Both the position numbers and the translations under genes were made by a program. Positions 50,259 to 59,990 of a stretch of 64,000 nt of DNA are shown here, in pieces. Origin of the DNA: Bacillus sp. OV166 (GTDB lineage Bacteria; Bacillota; Bacilli; Bacillales; Cytobacillaceae); contig NZ_FXWM01000002.1 in assembly GCF_900177675.1 (NCBI RefSeq), positions 248,001 to 312,000 of the forward strand, written 5' to 3'. The notes under the pieces were generated by a model. It worked only from the letters and a program-made list of their open reading frames with translations, was not told where the DNA came from and did not search any database. The stretch's first letter is position 1. The number at the start of each line of letters is the position of its first letter.

Positions 50259-50793
50259 ATGAGTAATTGAAAGTGTACAAGAAAAGTTTAAAAGTGTCAA
50301 AGACCTAGGAGATAAGACGATAAGTCAATTATCAGAAGACGATATTCACTGGACTTTAAATGAAGGATCACATAGTGTTGCAGTAATCGTAAAACATTTA
50401 AGTGGAAATATGGTATCTAGATGGTCTGATTTTTTATCGTCGGATGGAGAAAAGCCTTATAGAAATCGCGAACAAGAATTCCAAGATAATATACTATCAA
50501 AGCAAGAATTGATTGCAATTTGGGAAAAAGGTTGGAATATACTTTTTAACACATTAAGTGATTTAGGAGAACAGGATTTATTAAAGAATATTTTTATTTG
50601 TAGTGAAAGCCATACGGTAGTTGATGCGATAGAAAGACAGATGGCTCATTACTCGTATCATATAGGGCAAATTGTTTATATTGGAAAGCAATTAAAAGAT
50701 AAGGATTGGAAAAGCCTTAGTATCCCAGAAGGAAAATCAGAAGAATACTTAAAATATATGCAGAAAAAACGGAAAAATAAGCTTATTACGTAA
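50259..50793 (+). pseudogene. DUF1572 (DinB-like) protein with broken start
   Basis: The frame that contains DIHWTLNEGSHSVAVIVKHL and SGNMVSRWSDFLSSDGEKPY continues to the stop at 50793 and back to a TGA at 50260 (IESVQEKFKSVKDLGDKTIS). It includes YSYHIGQIVYIGKQLK with the DinB-fold His. An ATG at 50259 is one base out of frame (MSN-stop), so a one-base deletion near 50266 probably breaks it. Only the part from ATG 50410 is open with a start, and that lacks the first helix. DUF1572 function is unknown. Confidence 0.65.
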
Positions 50794-50905
50794 TTGGGCA
50801 CTTTTCTTGAATTAGAAAAGCGCCTTTTTAAAGGAAATATTAAAAATAAATGGTAGGTAATCAGTGATGTAGAGTGATATTTTTTTCTGAAGGAGTGAAT
50901 TTTTA

Positions 50906-51353
50906 ATGAATTTTCGAATAGCTAATGAAGAAGATTTACAAGCAATTGTTCGATTACTTGCCGATGATGAATTAGGGTCTCAACGTGAACATTAGAAGAG
51001 CCATTGCCGGCTGATTATTATGAAGCATTTGCGGCAATTGAAGCACAAATTGGAAATCAGATTATTTTAGCTATTGAAGGTCAAACAGTGATTGGCTGCA
51101 TTCAATTAACAATCATTTCTGGTTTAGCAAGACAAGGGATGAAACGAGCACAAATTGAAGGGGTACGGGTCGATCAGCAGTATCGAGGAAAAGGGTAGGA
51201 GAAGCTCTGTTAATAGGAGCGATCGCAATCGCGAAGTCTAAGGAATGTGGTCTTGTGCAATTGACAACCGACAAGCAACGTGACGATGCCCATCGTTTTT
51301 ATAATCGGCTAGGATTTTTGGTGAGTCATGAAGGTAAGAAGCTAATCTTGTAA
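50906..51353 (+). pseudogene. GNAT acetyltransferase with two frameshifts
   Basis: AAGGAG precedes ATG: MNFRIANEEDLQAIVRLLAD then DELGSQREH and a stop. In the next frame EEPLPADYYEAFAAIEAQIG ... GVRVDQQYRGKG and a stop; in the third GEALLIGAIAIAKSKECGLV, then DAHRFYNRLGFLVSHEGKK to 51353. Joined they form one complete GNAT (acetyl-CoA loop RGKG-GEALL). Two single-base indels, near 50990 and near 51197. Confidence 0.75.
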
Positions 51354-51610
51354 ATTGAAAACTTTAATAATGGTTACTCCATTAAAGGGCGCTTTTCTTT
51401 AATAAGATTGGATCTTCAATAATCGTGCGCGATCATCTAATAAAGAATGTAAGTGTAACGTAAAAAATTGTTAGTATTCAATTATGTTTTTGTTGACGAA
51501 CGTACGTTCTTAGATATAAAGTATATTTATGGGTAATAATGGTTGGTGGATACTGCCACTTGGAAATTACTTAAGCATTGTAAAAAAAATTAGAACTAAG
51601 GAGCTATTGA
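51354..51610. other. intergenic with second repeat family
   Basis: 51377-51430 (TTAAAGGGCGCTTTTCTTTA, AATAATCGTGCGC) belongs to a repeat family also seen at 52165-52250 and 57730-57810. Confidence 0.45.
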
Positions 51611-52045
51611 ATGATGTCAATTAGTTTGAACCCGTATTTGTTTTTTGACGGTAACACGAGAGAAGCGGTCCATTTTTACGAGAAAGCGCTTGGCGGGAAA
51701 GTGATGGGTATCATGACGTACGGAGATATGCCGGCGGACCCGAATCATCCGTTGACGGATGACATGAAGGATCGCGTTATGCATGCACACTTGAAAGTCG
51801 GCGACGCGGATCTCATGTTCAGCGATACGTTCGCAGGCATGCCTTATCAGCCAGGCGATACGATTCAGATTGCCATCCATCCCAAAGAAGAGGCTAGAGC
51901 TAGAGAAATCTTCGCCGCTTTGGAAGACGGCGGACAAGTCATTATGCCCCTTCAGAAGACGGATTGGAGCCCCTTGTACGGGCAAGTAAAGGACAAGTTC
52001 GGCGTTACTTTCAACGTGAATGTCCCAGGAGAGCAACCGCAGTAA
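51611..52045 (+). CDS. VOC-superfamily protein, PhnB/YjdN-like
   Basis: 144 residues. LNPYLFFDGNTREAVHFYEK starts the fold; GGKVMGIMTYGDMP, HAHLKVGDADLMFSDTFAGM and QIAIHPKEEARAREIFAAL follow; WSPLYGQVKDKFGVTFNVNV is the PhnB-like end. These are glyoxalase-fold proteins; most PhnB-like members have no proven enzyme activity. The gene is clearly more GC-rich than its neighbours and may be acquired from a higher-GC relative such as a Paenibacillus. Complete, with its own terminator. Confidence 0.85.
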   Translation: MMSISLNPYLFFDGNTREAVHFYEKALGGKVMGIMTYGDMPADPNHPLTDDMKDRVMHAHLKVGDADLMFSDTFAGMPYQPGDTIQIAIHPKEEARAREIFAALEDGGQVIMPLQKTDWSPLYGQVKDKFGVTFNVNVPGEQPQ

Positions 52046-52077
52046 TAGCAAACAGACTTCCGCTCCACCAACAAACA

Positions 52078-52109
52078 AAGCCTCCTGTTCGCGAATGGAC
52101 AGGAGGCTT
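52078..52109 (+). terminator. terminator after the VOC gene
   Basis: AAGCCTCCTGT-TCGCGAATGG-ACAGGAGGCTT. Confidence 0.8.
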
Positions 52110-52164
52110 ACTCAGTTGCAAATACAATGGTTGTGTGGCTAATGAGTAAATCATACGAGGCCAA

Positions 52165-52250
52165 GCTTCTTCAATAATCGGGCGCATTTCTTGAATAAGG
52201 ATAGCGCTCTTTTACTTTTAAGGGCAAGATTGTTGAGTAAAGGAAGAAAT
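52165..52250. repeat. second interspersed repeat family (CGGGCGC type)
   Basis: TTCTTCAATAATCGGGCGCA TTTCTTGAATAAGGATAGCG, then CTTTTAAGGGCAAGATTGTT GAGTAAAGGAAG. Related copies lie at 51377, 57730 and, more weakly, 62176. Confidence 0.55.
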
Positions 52251-52323
52251 TATTAGAAGAGGCAATAGATAAGCAGCTTGGAGAACTCCAAGCTGCTTAT
52301 AAGTGAAATATTTTTTCTTTTTC

Positions 52324-52896
52324 TTATTTATACGGAGATGAAAACTCTTCTTTTAATATAGAGTACATCTTTAAATCTTGGTGTTTTCCTTTTACGAACA
52401 TTCCTTTTCTAATTGTACCTTCAAAAGACATTCCTACCTTTTCCATTACTCGTTGTGAACCAATGTTTTCTACAAAGCATCTCGTCTAAATACGAATTAA
52501 ATCCATTTTTTCAAACCCAAATTTTATGATTTCATTTGCGGCTTCAGTCGTTATACCCTTTCCCCAATATTCTTGAGAAATGACATATCCGATTTCGGCA
52601 CTTTTATGAATTAGTTGCCACCAAACAAAATCAATAGTCCCGATAAATTTTCCATTTTTTTTATATTCTATCCCCCATGGAGCCACTTTCTTTTTTTCAT
52701 ATTGGCTTAATACAAATTCGACAAACTCTTTTGTGTCTGATAATGTTCGGTGAGTATTCCAAGTTACATATTTTGATACTTCTTGATTCGAACCATATGA
52801 ATACATATCTTCTACGTCTTCTAAAGTTATTTTTCTAAGAACAAGACGTTCTGTTTCTAAAACAGGTAACTTACCGTATATTTTTTCAATCTCCAT
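52324..52896 (-). pseudogene. RimJ/RimL-type GNAT with an in-frame TAG
   Basis: RBS AGAGGTGG, ATG at 52896. GKLPVLETERLVLRKITLED, the RimJ/RimL core IGTIDFVWWQLIHKSAEIGY, then VISQEYWGKGITTEAANEII. A TAG at 52486-52488 interrupts the frame after DLIRI; it continues in phase as TRCFVENIGSQRVMEKVGMS to a normal stop at 52324. Homologues have a sense codon there (Q or similar), so one C-to-T change explains it. The last alpha/beta unit of the fold is lost. Confidence 0.8.
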
Positions 52897-53265
52897 AAAA
52901 CCACCTCTATTTTGGTAATTATTCCTATTATATATGATTTTCAAAATATAAAGAGAAAGTAGCATTCATTTTGGAAATGAACACTACCTTTAAAAAAATT
53001 GCTATTTTATTTGTTGTTTAATAGGCGAAGTGACAGGGGTGATAAAATGACCTTAGAAAAGACGTGTGAATTGGCACACTTCTTTTTCTTTATTTTCTAA
53101 GGTTTTTCATCATTTTGATTGGTTATTGACATAACAATTTGCCTCATTTTTTTTTAGGACAACATTTGTTGAACTCTTAAAAAAGAATGACAAATTGACT
53201 GCCAAATAAAAATCAAGCAATAAATGGTATAATAGATATTCATAAAGGCAGAGGAGGAATTTATT

Positions 53266-53343
53266 TTGAATCTACTAGAAACCATCCTTATTTCGGTGAT
53301 TGGAATTATGGCAGCGATTGGAATTAGAGCAAATTTGGAATAA
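53266..53343 (+). CDS. 25-aa hydrophobic peptide
   Basis: TTG start after GAGGAGGAA; NLLETILISVIGIMAAIGIR then ANLE. One membrane helix. Function unknown and low certainty. Confidence 0.35.
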   Translation: MNLLETILISVIGIMAAIGIRANLE

Positions 53344-53505
53344 ACAGCAAAAGATCTCAGAGTTGCTGTCTTTTGATTGGATAGACAAAGTACGGCAATA
53401 GGGAACTTTTATAGGAGTAAATCCTTTTCCTAATTGAGCTAACGGGGCAGTATTGTTGAAAAAGGAAATAGCTAAAAATTTGATGACAGACATGAGTTAA
53501 ATAAG

Positions 53506-53854
53506 GTGATAAAAGGTTTCGGAGGAATATTTTGGAGAACTAAGAATCTTGAAGTTATAAAAAAATGGTACAGTGAAGTGTTGAAGATTGAAATAGAAAA
53601 TTGGAATGGGACTGTGATAAAACCCCAATTAGGAAATGAAACTATCTTTTCTTTCTTTACCGAGAATGACAGTTATTTTCCAACAGAACAACAAGTGATG
53701 TTAAATTTCCAAGTACATAATCTAAACGAGACTATTAAGCATCTTGAACATATTGGTGTACCTCTTTGTAAAGAAAAAAGAGATTAGTGAATTTGGAAAG
53801 TTTATTTGGATTGAAGATCCAGAAGGTCGACTGGTCGAGCTTTGGGAGAAATAG
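53506..53854 (+). pseudogene. VOC-family (glyoxalase-fold) protein, frameshifted near the end
   Basis: FGGIFWRTKNLEVIKKWYSE, then VMLNFQVHNLNETIKHLEHI and a stop after KEKRD. One base over, the frame gives EISEFGKFIWIEDPEGRLVE and LWEK, the standard VOC ending with the metal-ligand Glu. A slip in the run GAAAAAAGAG near 53779 accounts for it. The start is GTG at 53506 with a weak ribosome site. A repeat unit (53433-53468) precedes it. Confidence 0.75.
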
Positions 53855-54176
53855 CGAGTTGTAATTCATTTGTTATTGAGCTACCTTGTGCTTGAGTTTA
53901 ATAAAGGAGCTGCGGCGGCAGCTGCATAATAAATGGTTTGCCGGCTACTTTTCTTACCATCAACCCAAATATGCACTAGTTACGGTTAATTAGGATGTGA
54001 CTGGCAACGAAAAAGGGGCTTATCAGTTGTTTTCCGAAAGGGTTAAAATGCTTTATGAAAGGTATCAGTAAATAGATATAAGGTACCAAAATGTGGAATA
54101 TTGTGATAAAATACTTCAAGTTTTTCACCACACGTGGTAGAATGGTGACATTCTCGGTTTTGGGAGAGTGGTTATT
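53855..54176. other. intergenic with partial repeat
   Basis: 53870-53928 is a degenerate copy of the three-stem repeat (GCTTGAGTTTAATAAAGGAG then CTGCGGCGGCAGCTG hairpin). No gene. Confidence 0.5.
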
Positions 54177-54821
54177 TTGAATAATTTTAAAGGCAATTCA
54201 CGTGCAACGTCCAGAGCAAAAAGAAAAAAAACCAATTTCATTTTAAACGGATCAATTGTAATCGTACTTATACTTATTGCATTTGTTTCGTATTCGATTT
54301 TTTCGTCGGGAGATAACAAGGCAGCATCCCAAAAAAGTGTTCAAGCCTCATCCGAAAAACAATCGGATCACAACATAAAGAAGGATAAGCCAGCTGCGAA
54401 AAAGAGTTCAACAAGCAATCAAACAAATGACGACTCATCGTCCCAAGATCAAACTCAAAATGATCAAACGAATAGTGATACAGCATCAGCAGGCAATTCA
54501 TCCTCATCTTCTTTGGGTAGCTCGCAGTCAAGTTCAACAACATCACCAGCACCGGAAACACCGGCACAAACGGGTCAGCAGCATATTACAAGCTATGATT
54601 CAAGTTCTCAAGATTGGCAGGAGATGCTGCAGACAATCTCTTCTGCTGCTGGAATAGATCAAAGCAATATGATTGTATGGTTTTTAGGGAGCGACAAAAG
54701 CAACCCAGGCGGCTCAGTCGGGACTGTATCAGCAAAAGCAAAAGGCTCGCAAAAATATCGTGTGTATCTCCAATGGGATGGCTCAGGCTATAAAGCAACA
54801 AAAGTTGAACCAGCTTCATAA
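54177..54821 (+). CDS. yrrS: YrrS-like (DUF1510) membrane-anchored protein
   Basis: About 214 residues from a TTG at 54177 (GGGAGAG about 10 bases upstream; GTG at 54168 is too close). A basic head (RATSRAKRKKTNF), one membrane helix (GSIVIVLILIAFVSYSIF), a long Ser/Asn/Gln/Thr-rich linker, then a C-terminal DUF1510 domain: DWQEMLQTISSAAGIDQSNM, GSQKYRVYLQWDGSGYKATK. In B. subtilis YrrS is linked to the sporulation PBP gene; no PBP gene is adjacent here. A strong terminator follows. Confidence 0.82.
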   Translation: MNNFKGNSRATSRAKRKKTNFILNGSIVIVLILIAFVSYSIFSSGDNKAASQKSVQASSEKQSDHNIKKDKPAAKKSSTSNQTNDDSSSQDQTQNDQTNSDTASAGNSSSSSLGSSQSSSTTSPAPETPAQTGQQHITSYDSSSQDWQEMLQTISSAAGIDQSNMIVWFLGSDKSNPGGSVGTVSAKAKGSQKYRVYLQWDGSGYKATKVEPAS

Positions 54822-54856
54822 AAAGGGAAATAGGATGTACCTAAGGGACATCCTCA

Positions 54857-54889
54857 GGCTGTCGAGAAACACTCGACAGCCTTTTATTT
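54857..54889 (+). terminator. terminator after yrrS
   Basis: GGCTGTCGAG-AAACA-CTCGACAGCC-TTTTATTT. Confidence 0.9.
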
Positions 54890-54945
54890 CACTTATTTTC
54901 TTTAATAATTTACCGCGTTAATTTGTTATAATATATATATATCAA

Positions 54946-55218
54946 ATGCGGTCCAAAAATAAAGTAAAAGTAGTGACACGTCATGTTTGGGAAGAGCACA
55001 AGGAAAAAGTAAGATTAAACCGGTTTTCTAAATCAGGAAGGATGCATAATAAATTCAGAAAAGAAAAAATTGAGCGAAGCTTTGCAGATTCAAAAGTTCT
55101 GCATGGGCTTCGCTATTGCCGATTACGGGGATTAAAGAATGCAAGTGCGCAGGACCTTCTAGCTGCCGCTTCTCAGAACATGAAAATGATTGCCACACAC
55201 CTAGCAAAGCTAGGTTAA
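54946..55218 (+). pseudogene. IS1182-type transposase, C-terminal fragment
   Basis: 90 codons: VTRHVWEEHKEKVRLNRFSK, KIERSFADSKVLHGLRYCRL, RGLKNASAQDLLAAASQNMK and a short tail. This is the end of a DDE transposase (the E region 'IERSFADSK.LHGLRYCR'). The catalytic Asp residues are missing. No inverted repeats found beside it. Confidence 0.78.
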
Positions 55219-55703
55219 GTGTAGGCAATCTTTATTAATACACATTCACAACACAGGATTTTAAGAGAGGATGCAGTACATACTGCACCTTGATTCGGGA
55301 CGGAGTTGTGTGGAAGAGTCCCATTTGATCTTTGTTCAGCATTCGGCGCTTTAATGGAGTAACGAAAAGGAGCCCAATTTCTCTATTATAATATAGAGGA
55401 ATTGGGCTTATTAATATTCGATTTTCCTTAACGTTGTAAATCCGCATTTTCCTGACACTACCCCTGGAAGTAAAAATGGAGTAAGTAGATACTTGTCAAA
55501 ACACAAAAGGGGAGCACATCTTCACGCATATGGTTCATTAAAAACAACAATATGCTTTTGAATATTGTTACAACGAAAGACGATTAGCCTTACTTCTGTA
55601 GGAAGTAAGGCTAATCGTCTTTGATTTTAGGTTAATTGAAACCTGTCTTTTTTACAGTGGTTGTACATATAATGCAATAAAAAATGATTAAAGGTGGTTT
55701 TAT
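55219..55703. other. intergenic with two long hairpins
   Basis: AGCCCAATTTCTCTATTATA and its partner TATAGAGGAATTGGGCT (55371-55408), and a perfect 18-bp stem at 55579-55619. Both look like terminators. The ATGCAGTACATACTGCA palindrome at 55270 may be an IS end. No gene. Confidence 0.5.
55577..55626 (+). terminator. strong terminator
   Basis: GACGATTAGCCTTACTTC and GAAGTAAGGCTAATCGTC, perfect, loop TGTAG, tail TTTG. Confidence 0.8.
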
Positions 55704-56429
55704 GTGGGGACTAATTTAGGAATAATTATGAGTGCATTATGTACTGCGGTTGGAGCGGTGCCTGCTTTGTTATTAAACAATGTATCGCACCGCGTTAAGG
55801 ATAATTTATTGGCATATAGTGCAGGGATTATGGTTGCAGCGTCTACCTATGCATTAATTCCTTCTACCTTAAAGCTTTCAAACATGTTCGTATTAACTTT
55901 AGGGATTTTACTCGGGACAGCTATGCTTACCATATTAGAAATTATCTTACCACATGAAGAAGTTGACCATTCAACCCATGGTTCTGGACAAGCAAGGCCA
56001 CTTCTATTAATAGCTGCTATGGCTATACATAATATACCAGAGGGACTGTCAGTAGGAGTCAGCTATGCTAGTAAATATGAGGGTTTAGGATCCCTTGTTT
56101 CCTTTTCAATTGGACTTCAAAATATACCGGAAGGATTTCTTGTATGCTTATTTTTAGTTTCTAATCGTATTCCTAAAGTACAAGCTTTTTTATATACTGC
56201 TTTTACAGGAGCTATTGAGTTTGTATCAGCTTTTCTTGGAATCAATTTAACTGACCAATTCCTTAATATCGTACCATATGGACTAGCATTTGCAGCCGGA
56301 GCCATGCTTTTTGTTGTGTATAAAGAGTTAATTCCTGAAAGCCATGGAGATGGAAACGAACGATCGGCAACCTTTTCTTTTGTCATGGGACTATTAACGA
56401 TGATTTTTATTATTGAGTTGTCAATCTAA
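55704..56429 (+). CDS. ZIP-family metal transporter
   Basis: 241 residues, eight membrane helices. The metal site is clear: AMAIHNIPEGLSVGVSYA (HNIPEG) in TM4 and GLQNIPEGFLV in TM5. A His-rich patch (HEEVDHSTHG) lies in the loop before TM4. It moves Zn2+ or Fe2+, usually inward. Start GTG at 55704 after AAAGGTGG. No Zur box seen upstream, so zinc control is not supported. An IS21 relic abuts its stop. Confidence 0.88.
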   Translation: MGTNLGIIMSALCTAVGAVPALLLNNVSHRVKDNLLAYSAGIMVAASTYALIPSTLKLSNMFVLTLGILLGTAMLTILEIILPHEEVDHSTHGSGQARPLLLIAAMAIHNIPEGLSVGVSYASKYEGLGSLVSFSIGLQNIPEGFLVCLFLVSNRIPKVQAFLYTAFTGAIEFVSAFLGINLTDQFLNIVPYGLAFAAGAMLFVVYKELIPESHGDGNERSATFSFVMGLLTMIFIIELSI

Positions 56430-57470
56430 ATTTGGGACGGGTCGCCAAACCTTTAGTTGTCTCATTCAATCCTTTTTTATAGTGTTCTAACTTCATATGT
56501 GCCTCAGCTTTTCCTGTTAAAAGAGGGTGCTTCGCTATGCACTCAAATTCATCAAATATCTCTAAATGATGATCTAAGGTTTCTTTTATCTTCACTTGTT
56601 TATTTGCAAATCTGAATGGTACAGAATACCGTTTCCCTTTGTAAGAGACGAATGAATCTCTGCTAACTTCTCGTATTTCCCAATGTGAAATTGGAAAAGA
56701 GGGCTTCATGTTTGAGTTGCCTAAGTATTTCTGTTCTATCTCAAATCTCTTCAATGGTGACTCATTTGTTGTACCGTTTAGTTTTTTATTTGCAGTCTTA
56801 TCTAGCCATAATCTAACATTCTCATTCAATGAGTGTAGTGTGGGTTGATGTTTGCGTTTCATAAAATTTTTCCTTAAATAACCAACAACGTTCTCAACTT
56901 TTCCTTTTGTTTGAGGTCTACTTGGTTTACATGCCTTCGGCACTATTCCATAGTAGGCAAGGAAATCCTCAAACTTTCTATTAAATCGTATCTCAACAGG
57001 GGTATGTTTGATTACTGCTGTTTTCATATTGTCATAGAGTATTTGCTCAGGTACTCCATTAAAATATGAGAATGCATTCATATGACATTTCATTAGAGTT
57101 TCTAAATCCATACTGATAGTAAACTCGATGTATTTCATCCTTGAATAACCTAGAACCATAACAAAGGCATAAACTTCTTTTATCTCTCCATCAACATCAT
57201 ATTTTCCTACATGAGCCCAATCCATCTGAGCCTGTTTTCCTGGAGGCGTCTCAAACCGTAAGGTTGCTTGTTTCTTTGGACTTTCTCTAAAAGGTCTTAC
57301 AAAATCCCTTAAAATAGTTAACTTCCCTGTGTAACCAAGAGCTTCAATCTCATCTAGTAAAACCTCACAGTTAGTAGTTCCTTCTTTTACCCTTTGCAAA
57401 ATATATGGCTTATAAGGATCTAATTTACTGCCTTTCGTGTCCACCTTCTTTTTAGCGGGTTGATTCAGTC
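56410..57470 (-). pseudogene. istA: IS21-family IstA transposase, missing both ends
   Basis: Frame open from about 57470 (LRLNQPAKKKVDTKGSKLDP without a start) to 56410. The DDE core is present: KQAQMDWAHVGKYDVDGEIK (first Asp), EQILYDNMKTAVIKH (second Asp) and SRPQTKGKVENVVGYLRKNF (Glu). The N-terminal helix-turn-helix (about 100 residues) is missing, and the frame ends by running into the end of the ZIP gene. No istB follows. At its 5' side it is fused to a truncated GNAT gene. Cannot transpose as it stands. Confidence 0.85.
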
Positions 57471-57725
57471 GTAGCTTGTGGCCTAGGTGTTTTAGAAGAT
57501 GAATACATAGGATTATTTGATATTGTAACGCATGAAAAATATAGGAACAAAGGTTATGGAGCCAAATTAATTAGATATTTGATATATTTGATACAGTGGG
57601 GTAAAGAAAATGGGGCTAAGAATGCCTATCTTCAAGTTGAATTAAATAATATTCCTGCATTAAACCTTTATTATAAATTGGGATTTAAAGAACAATACAG
57701 ATATTGGTATAGAGTTAAAAAATAA
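57470..57725 (+). pseudogene. GNAT acetyltransferase, C-terminal half
   Basis: Frame open from the IS21 junction: SVVACGLGVLEDEYIGLFDI, then VTHEKYRNKGYGAKLIRYLI (acetyl-CoA loop RNKGYG) and YLQVELNNIPALNLYYKLGF to the stop at 57725. The first half is gone, replaced by the istA relic, so the IS insertion (or a deletion after it) destroyed the gene. Confidence 0.8.
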
Positions 57726-57729
57726 AGGT

Positions 57730-57810
57730 GTGATCTTCCGCAATCGGGCGCATTTCTGTAGCAAGAAATGCGCCTTCTTTATGAATTGGGCCAGATTGTT
57801 GAATAAAAGA
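57730..57810. repeat. second interspersed repeat family copy
   Basis: CTTCCGCAATCGGGCGCATT TCTGTAGCAAGAAATGCGCC, then GGGCCAGATTGTTGAATAAAAGAAG; GCGCATTTCT/AGAAATGCGC forms a hairpin. Confidence 0.6.
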
Positions 57811-57818
57811 AGTAAATA

Positions 57819-58220
57819 TTAAAAAGCAAAAGAAACTTCTGTCATAATTGGTATGCTCATTTTACTGTTATAACAAGTTCTTGTATGAATTGCGGACAGA
57901 ACGGGAAGCCTTGTCGCAGATAAACCGCGTTTATCATGAGCGATTAAATAAATGGCTAAAAACCACTTAGTTAAGTCCGTTCTTGTTTTTTCCATCACGG
58001 TTCCAACGGTAACAGTGGCTTGATAACGGCATTTTTTGCATTCATAAAGCCTTTTCTTACGCGTTTTCGTCTCAAAATAAGCATCATGACTGCATTTCTC
58101 ACAACAATAGCCGTTCGACCATTTCAATGAAAATAGATGGTCATGACAAGCCTCCTGAGTTGAAAACTGTTTTTGGAAAGAAATCAAACTCATTTGTTGG
58201 TATTTGGTCATTTTAAACAC
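57819..58220 (-). pseudogene. IS1595-type transposase, N-terminal zinc-ribbon fragment
   Basis: 133 codons: SLISFQKQFSTQEACHDHLF, then a zinc ribbon with CCEKCSHDAYFETKTRKKRL and CKKCRYQATVTVGTVMEKTR, then WFLAIYLIAHDKRGLSATRL. After that the family sequence is lost. The DDE/N catalytic domain is absent. A relic. Confidence 0.82.
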
Positions 58221-58345
58221 CCTTTCAAGAAACGTTTGTTTTTATCCATTATAAAGATGGAATAGAAATAATATTTCTTCACAATTTAAGATTTTTGTTG
58301 GAAAGGTCATAAACCTACTATAAAGTCATGGTTCAAAAGGGAATA

Positions 58346-58963
58346 TTATGTTCTTTGTAAATGACTCTTTTTTCGTTCCCCCCTTTTTTGCCAAAAAATA
58401 ATTGAAACAATTACAACAACAAAAATCCCTAATGCAAACATATACATACTATATTTGGATACGTACTCGTGAACAATTTTCCATTGTGGACCAAGAAAAT
58501 TTCCTAGCGTAATAAAAGTAATACACCATAATGCCGCACCTGTAAAAGCAAATAAAGAGAACCTTTTGATTGAATAGCCATTTATGCCAGCAAGATAGGC
58601 AGTAATATGACGCACGCCAGGAATAAAGTATCCAATAATAAGCAAATACGGTCCTAACTTAGAATATAATTTTTTTGTTTTAACTATTCTAGGTTCCGTT
58701 ATATGGATTTTTGGACCGAACTTGCGTAAAAAAGGCAGACCTAATTTCATTCCTAAAAAGTAACTAAGGGAGATTCCTACACACGTTCCTATTAATGCAA
58801 ACAAAATTGAGGGTAGAAAAGACATTCTACCTTGATAGATATTATAACCGACAAATGTAAGAAGAACTTCGTCCGGTAAAGGCAATCCAATAATCCCGCC
58901 AACTAACGCGATAAAGATGCCGAAATATCCGAAATGCTCGATAAGATAATTAAAATGCTGCAT
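58346..58963 (-). CDS. DedA-family membrane protein
   Basis: 205 residues. ALVGGIIGLPLPDEVLLTFV and the conserved second block GYFIPGVRHITAYLAGINGY (with the essential Arg) are typical; SLSYFLGMKLGLPFLRKFGP lies between. DedA proteins are flippase-like membrane proteins affecting lipid recycling and membrane potential. AAAGAAGAGGAATC precedes the ATG. Basic tail KKRGERKKSHLQR. Confidence 0.9.
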   Translation of the reverse strand: MQHFNYLIEHFGYFGIFIALVGGIIGLPLPDEVLLTFVGYNIYQGRMSFLPSILFALIGTCVGISLSYFLGMKLGLPFLRKFGPKIHITEPRIVKTKKLYSKLGPYLLIIGYFIPGVRHITAYLAGINGYSIKRFSLFAFTGAALWCITFITLGNFLGPQWKIVHEYVSKYSMYMFALGIFVVVIVSIIFWQKRGERKKSHLQRT

Positions 58964-59182
58964 GATGATTCCTCTTCTTTCAATGATTACAGGATGTTTT
59001 ATAAGCCGTTTAATTAACAGACTTCCTCAAGTTGGCTTAGTTTTGTCCCTACTTCTAAAGTTATTCTCACATTAGCCTTTCAAAACACATTTTAATTGTG
59101 GTAGCGTCTTCATTGTAGGGAGTAAAGAAAAATGGGAATAATAATAAAGCTATTCCATATTCGTATGAATGGGAGGCTTAAG

Positions 59183-59740
59183 ATGCACGAGATAGAGTTT
59201 ATTAAACAATTTATCAAGCATCCAAGAACAGTTGGTGCTGTTATACCTAGCTCTAAACAACTTGCTAAACAAATGATTGCACCTATCCAATTTGCTAATG
59301 CTAAAAGTATTGTCGAATATGGGCCAGGTACTGGGATTTTTACTGAACAGCTCATTGAACATAAAGAGGATAAGACTGTATTGTTAGTAATTGAATCCAA
59401 CGAAGGATTTTATGATACATTGAAGGATAGATACTGCGGTTTCCGAAATGTACACATTATCCATGACTCCGCTGAAAGAATAGATCGTTATATCCAAGAA
59501 TATCAAGTTTCAAAGGTGAATTACATTGTCTCAGGATTGCCTTTTACGAGCTTACCTATCAGTGTTTCTAAAAATATTTTAATGAAAACTAAGGATATAT
59601 TGGAAAATAAAGGAGAGTTCATTACTTTCCAGTATAGCCAATTTAAGAAAGAGTTCTTCGAATCCTTCTTCACTCATATTGAGGTGAAAAAGGTACATTG
59701 GAATGTTCCTCCTGCATATGTATTTATTTGTCGGGCATAA
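59183..59740 (+). CDS. SAM-dependent methyltransferase (phospholipid N-methyltransferase/rRNA dimethylase-like)
   Basis: 185 residues from ATG 59183 (GGGAGG 6 bases upstream; the earlier ATG at 59132 is not supported). IKQFIKHPRTVGAVIPSSKQ then motif I SIVEYGPGTGIFTEQLI, acidic VIESNEGF, and SGLPFTSLPISVSKNILMKT. The start and the 'SGLPFTSLP' block are typical of PmtA-like methyltransferases that act on phosphatidylethanolamine; an rRNA substrate is less likely. Divergent from dedA, which also concerns membranes. Confidence 0.82.
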   Translation: MHEIEFIKQFIKHPRTVGAVIPSSKQLAKQMIAPIQFANAKSIVEYGPGTGIFTEQLIEHKEDKTVLLVIESNEGFYDTLKDRYCGFRNVHIIHDSAERIDRYIQEYQVSKVNYIVSGLPFTSLPISVSKNILMKTKDILENKGEFITFQYSQFKKEFFESFFTHIEVKKVHWNVPPAYVFICRA

Positions 59741-59953
59741 CATTGAAAGCCACCAAAATGAGAATTAAGTCGTTAGGTACCTTTATAACTGTTGTTTGAG
59801 TAACTTTTTTCAAATTCTTCGATTCCAAGTAACAATATGTTCATTTTCTTTAGCACTTGCGGTTTTATTGAGTCAGCATAAAAGTAGGATTTGGTTTGGT
59901 TTAAGTCATCTCAAGTATTCAATCCAGTTATTTTCAATTTGCAGTGTAACTCC

Positions 59954-59990
59954 AAAAAAAGAGCAAACCATTTGATCTGCTCTTTTCTTT
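59954..59990 (-). terminator. terminator after the FTR1-like relic
   Basis: Minus strand: AAAAGAGCA-GATCAAATGGTT-TGCTCTTTTTTT. Confidence 0.75.
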
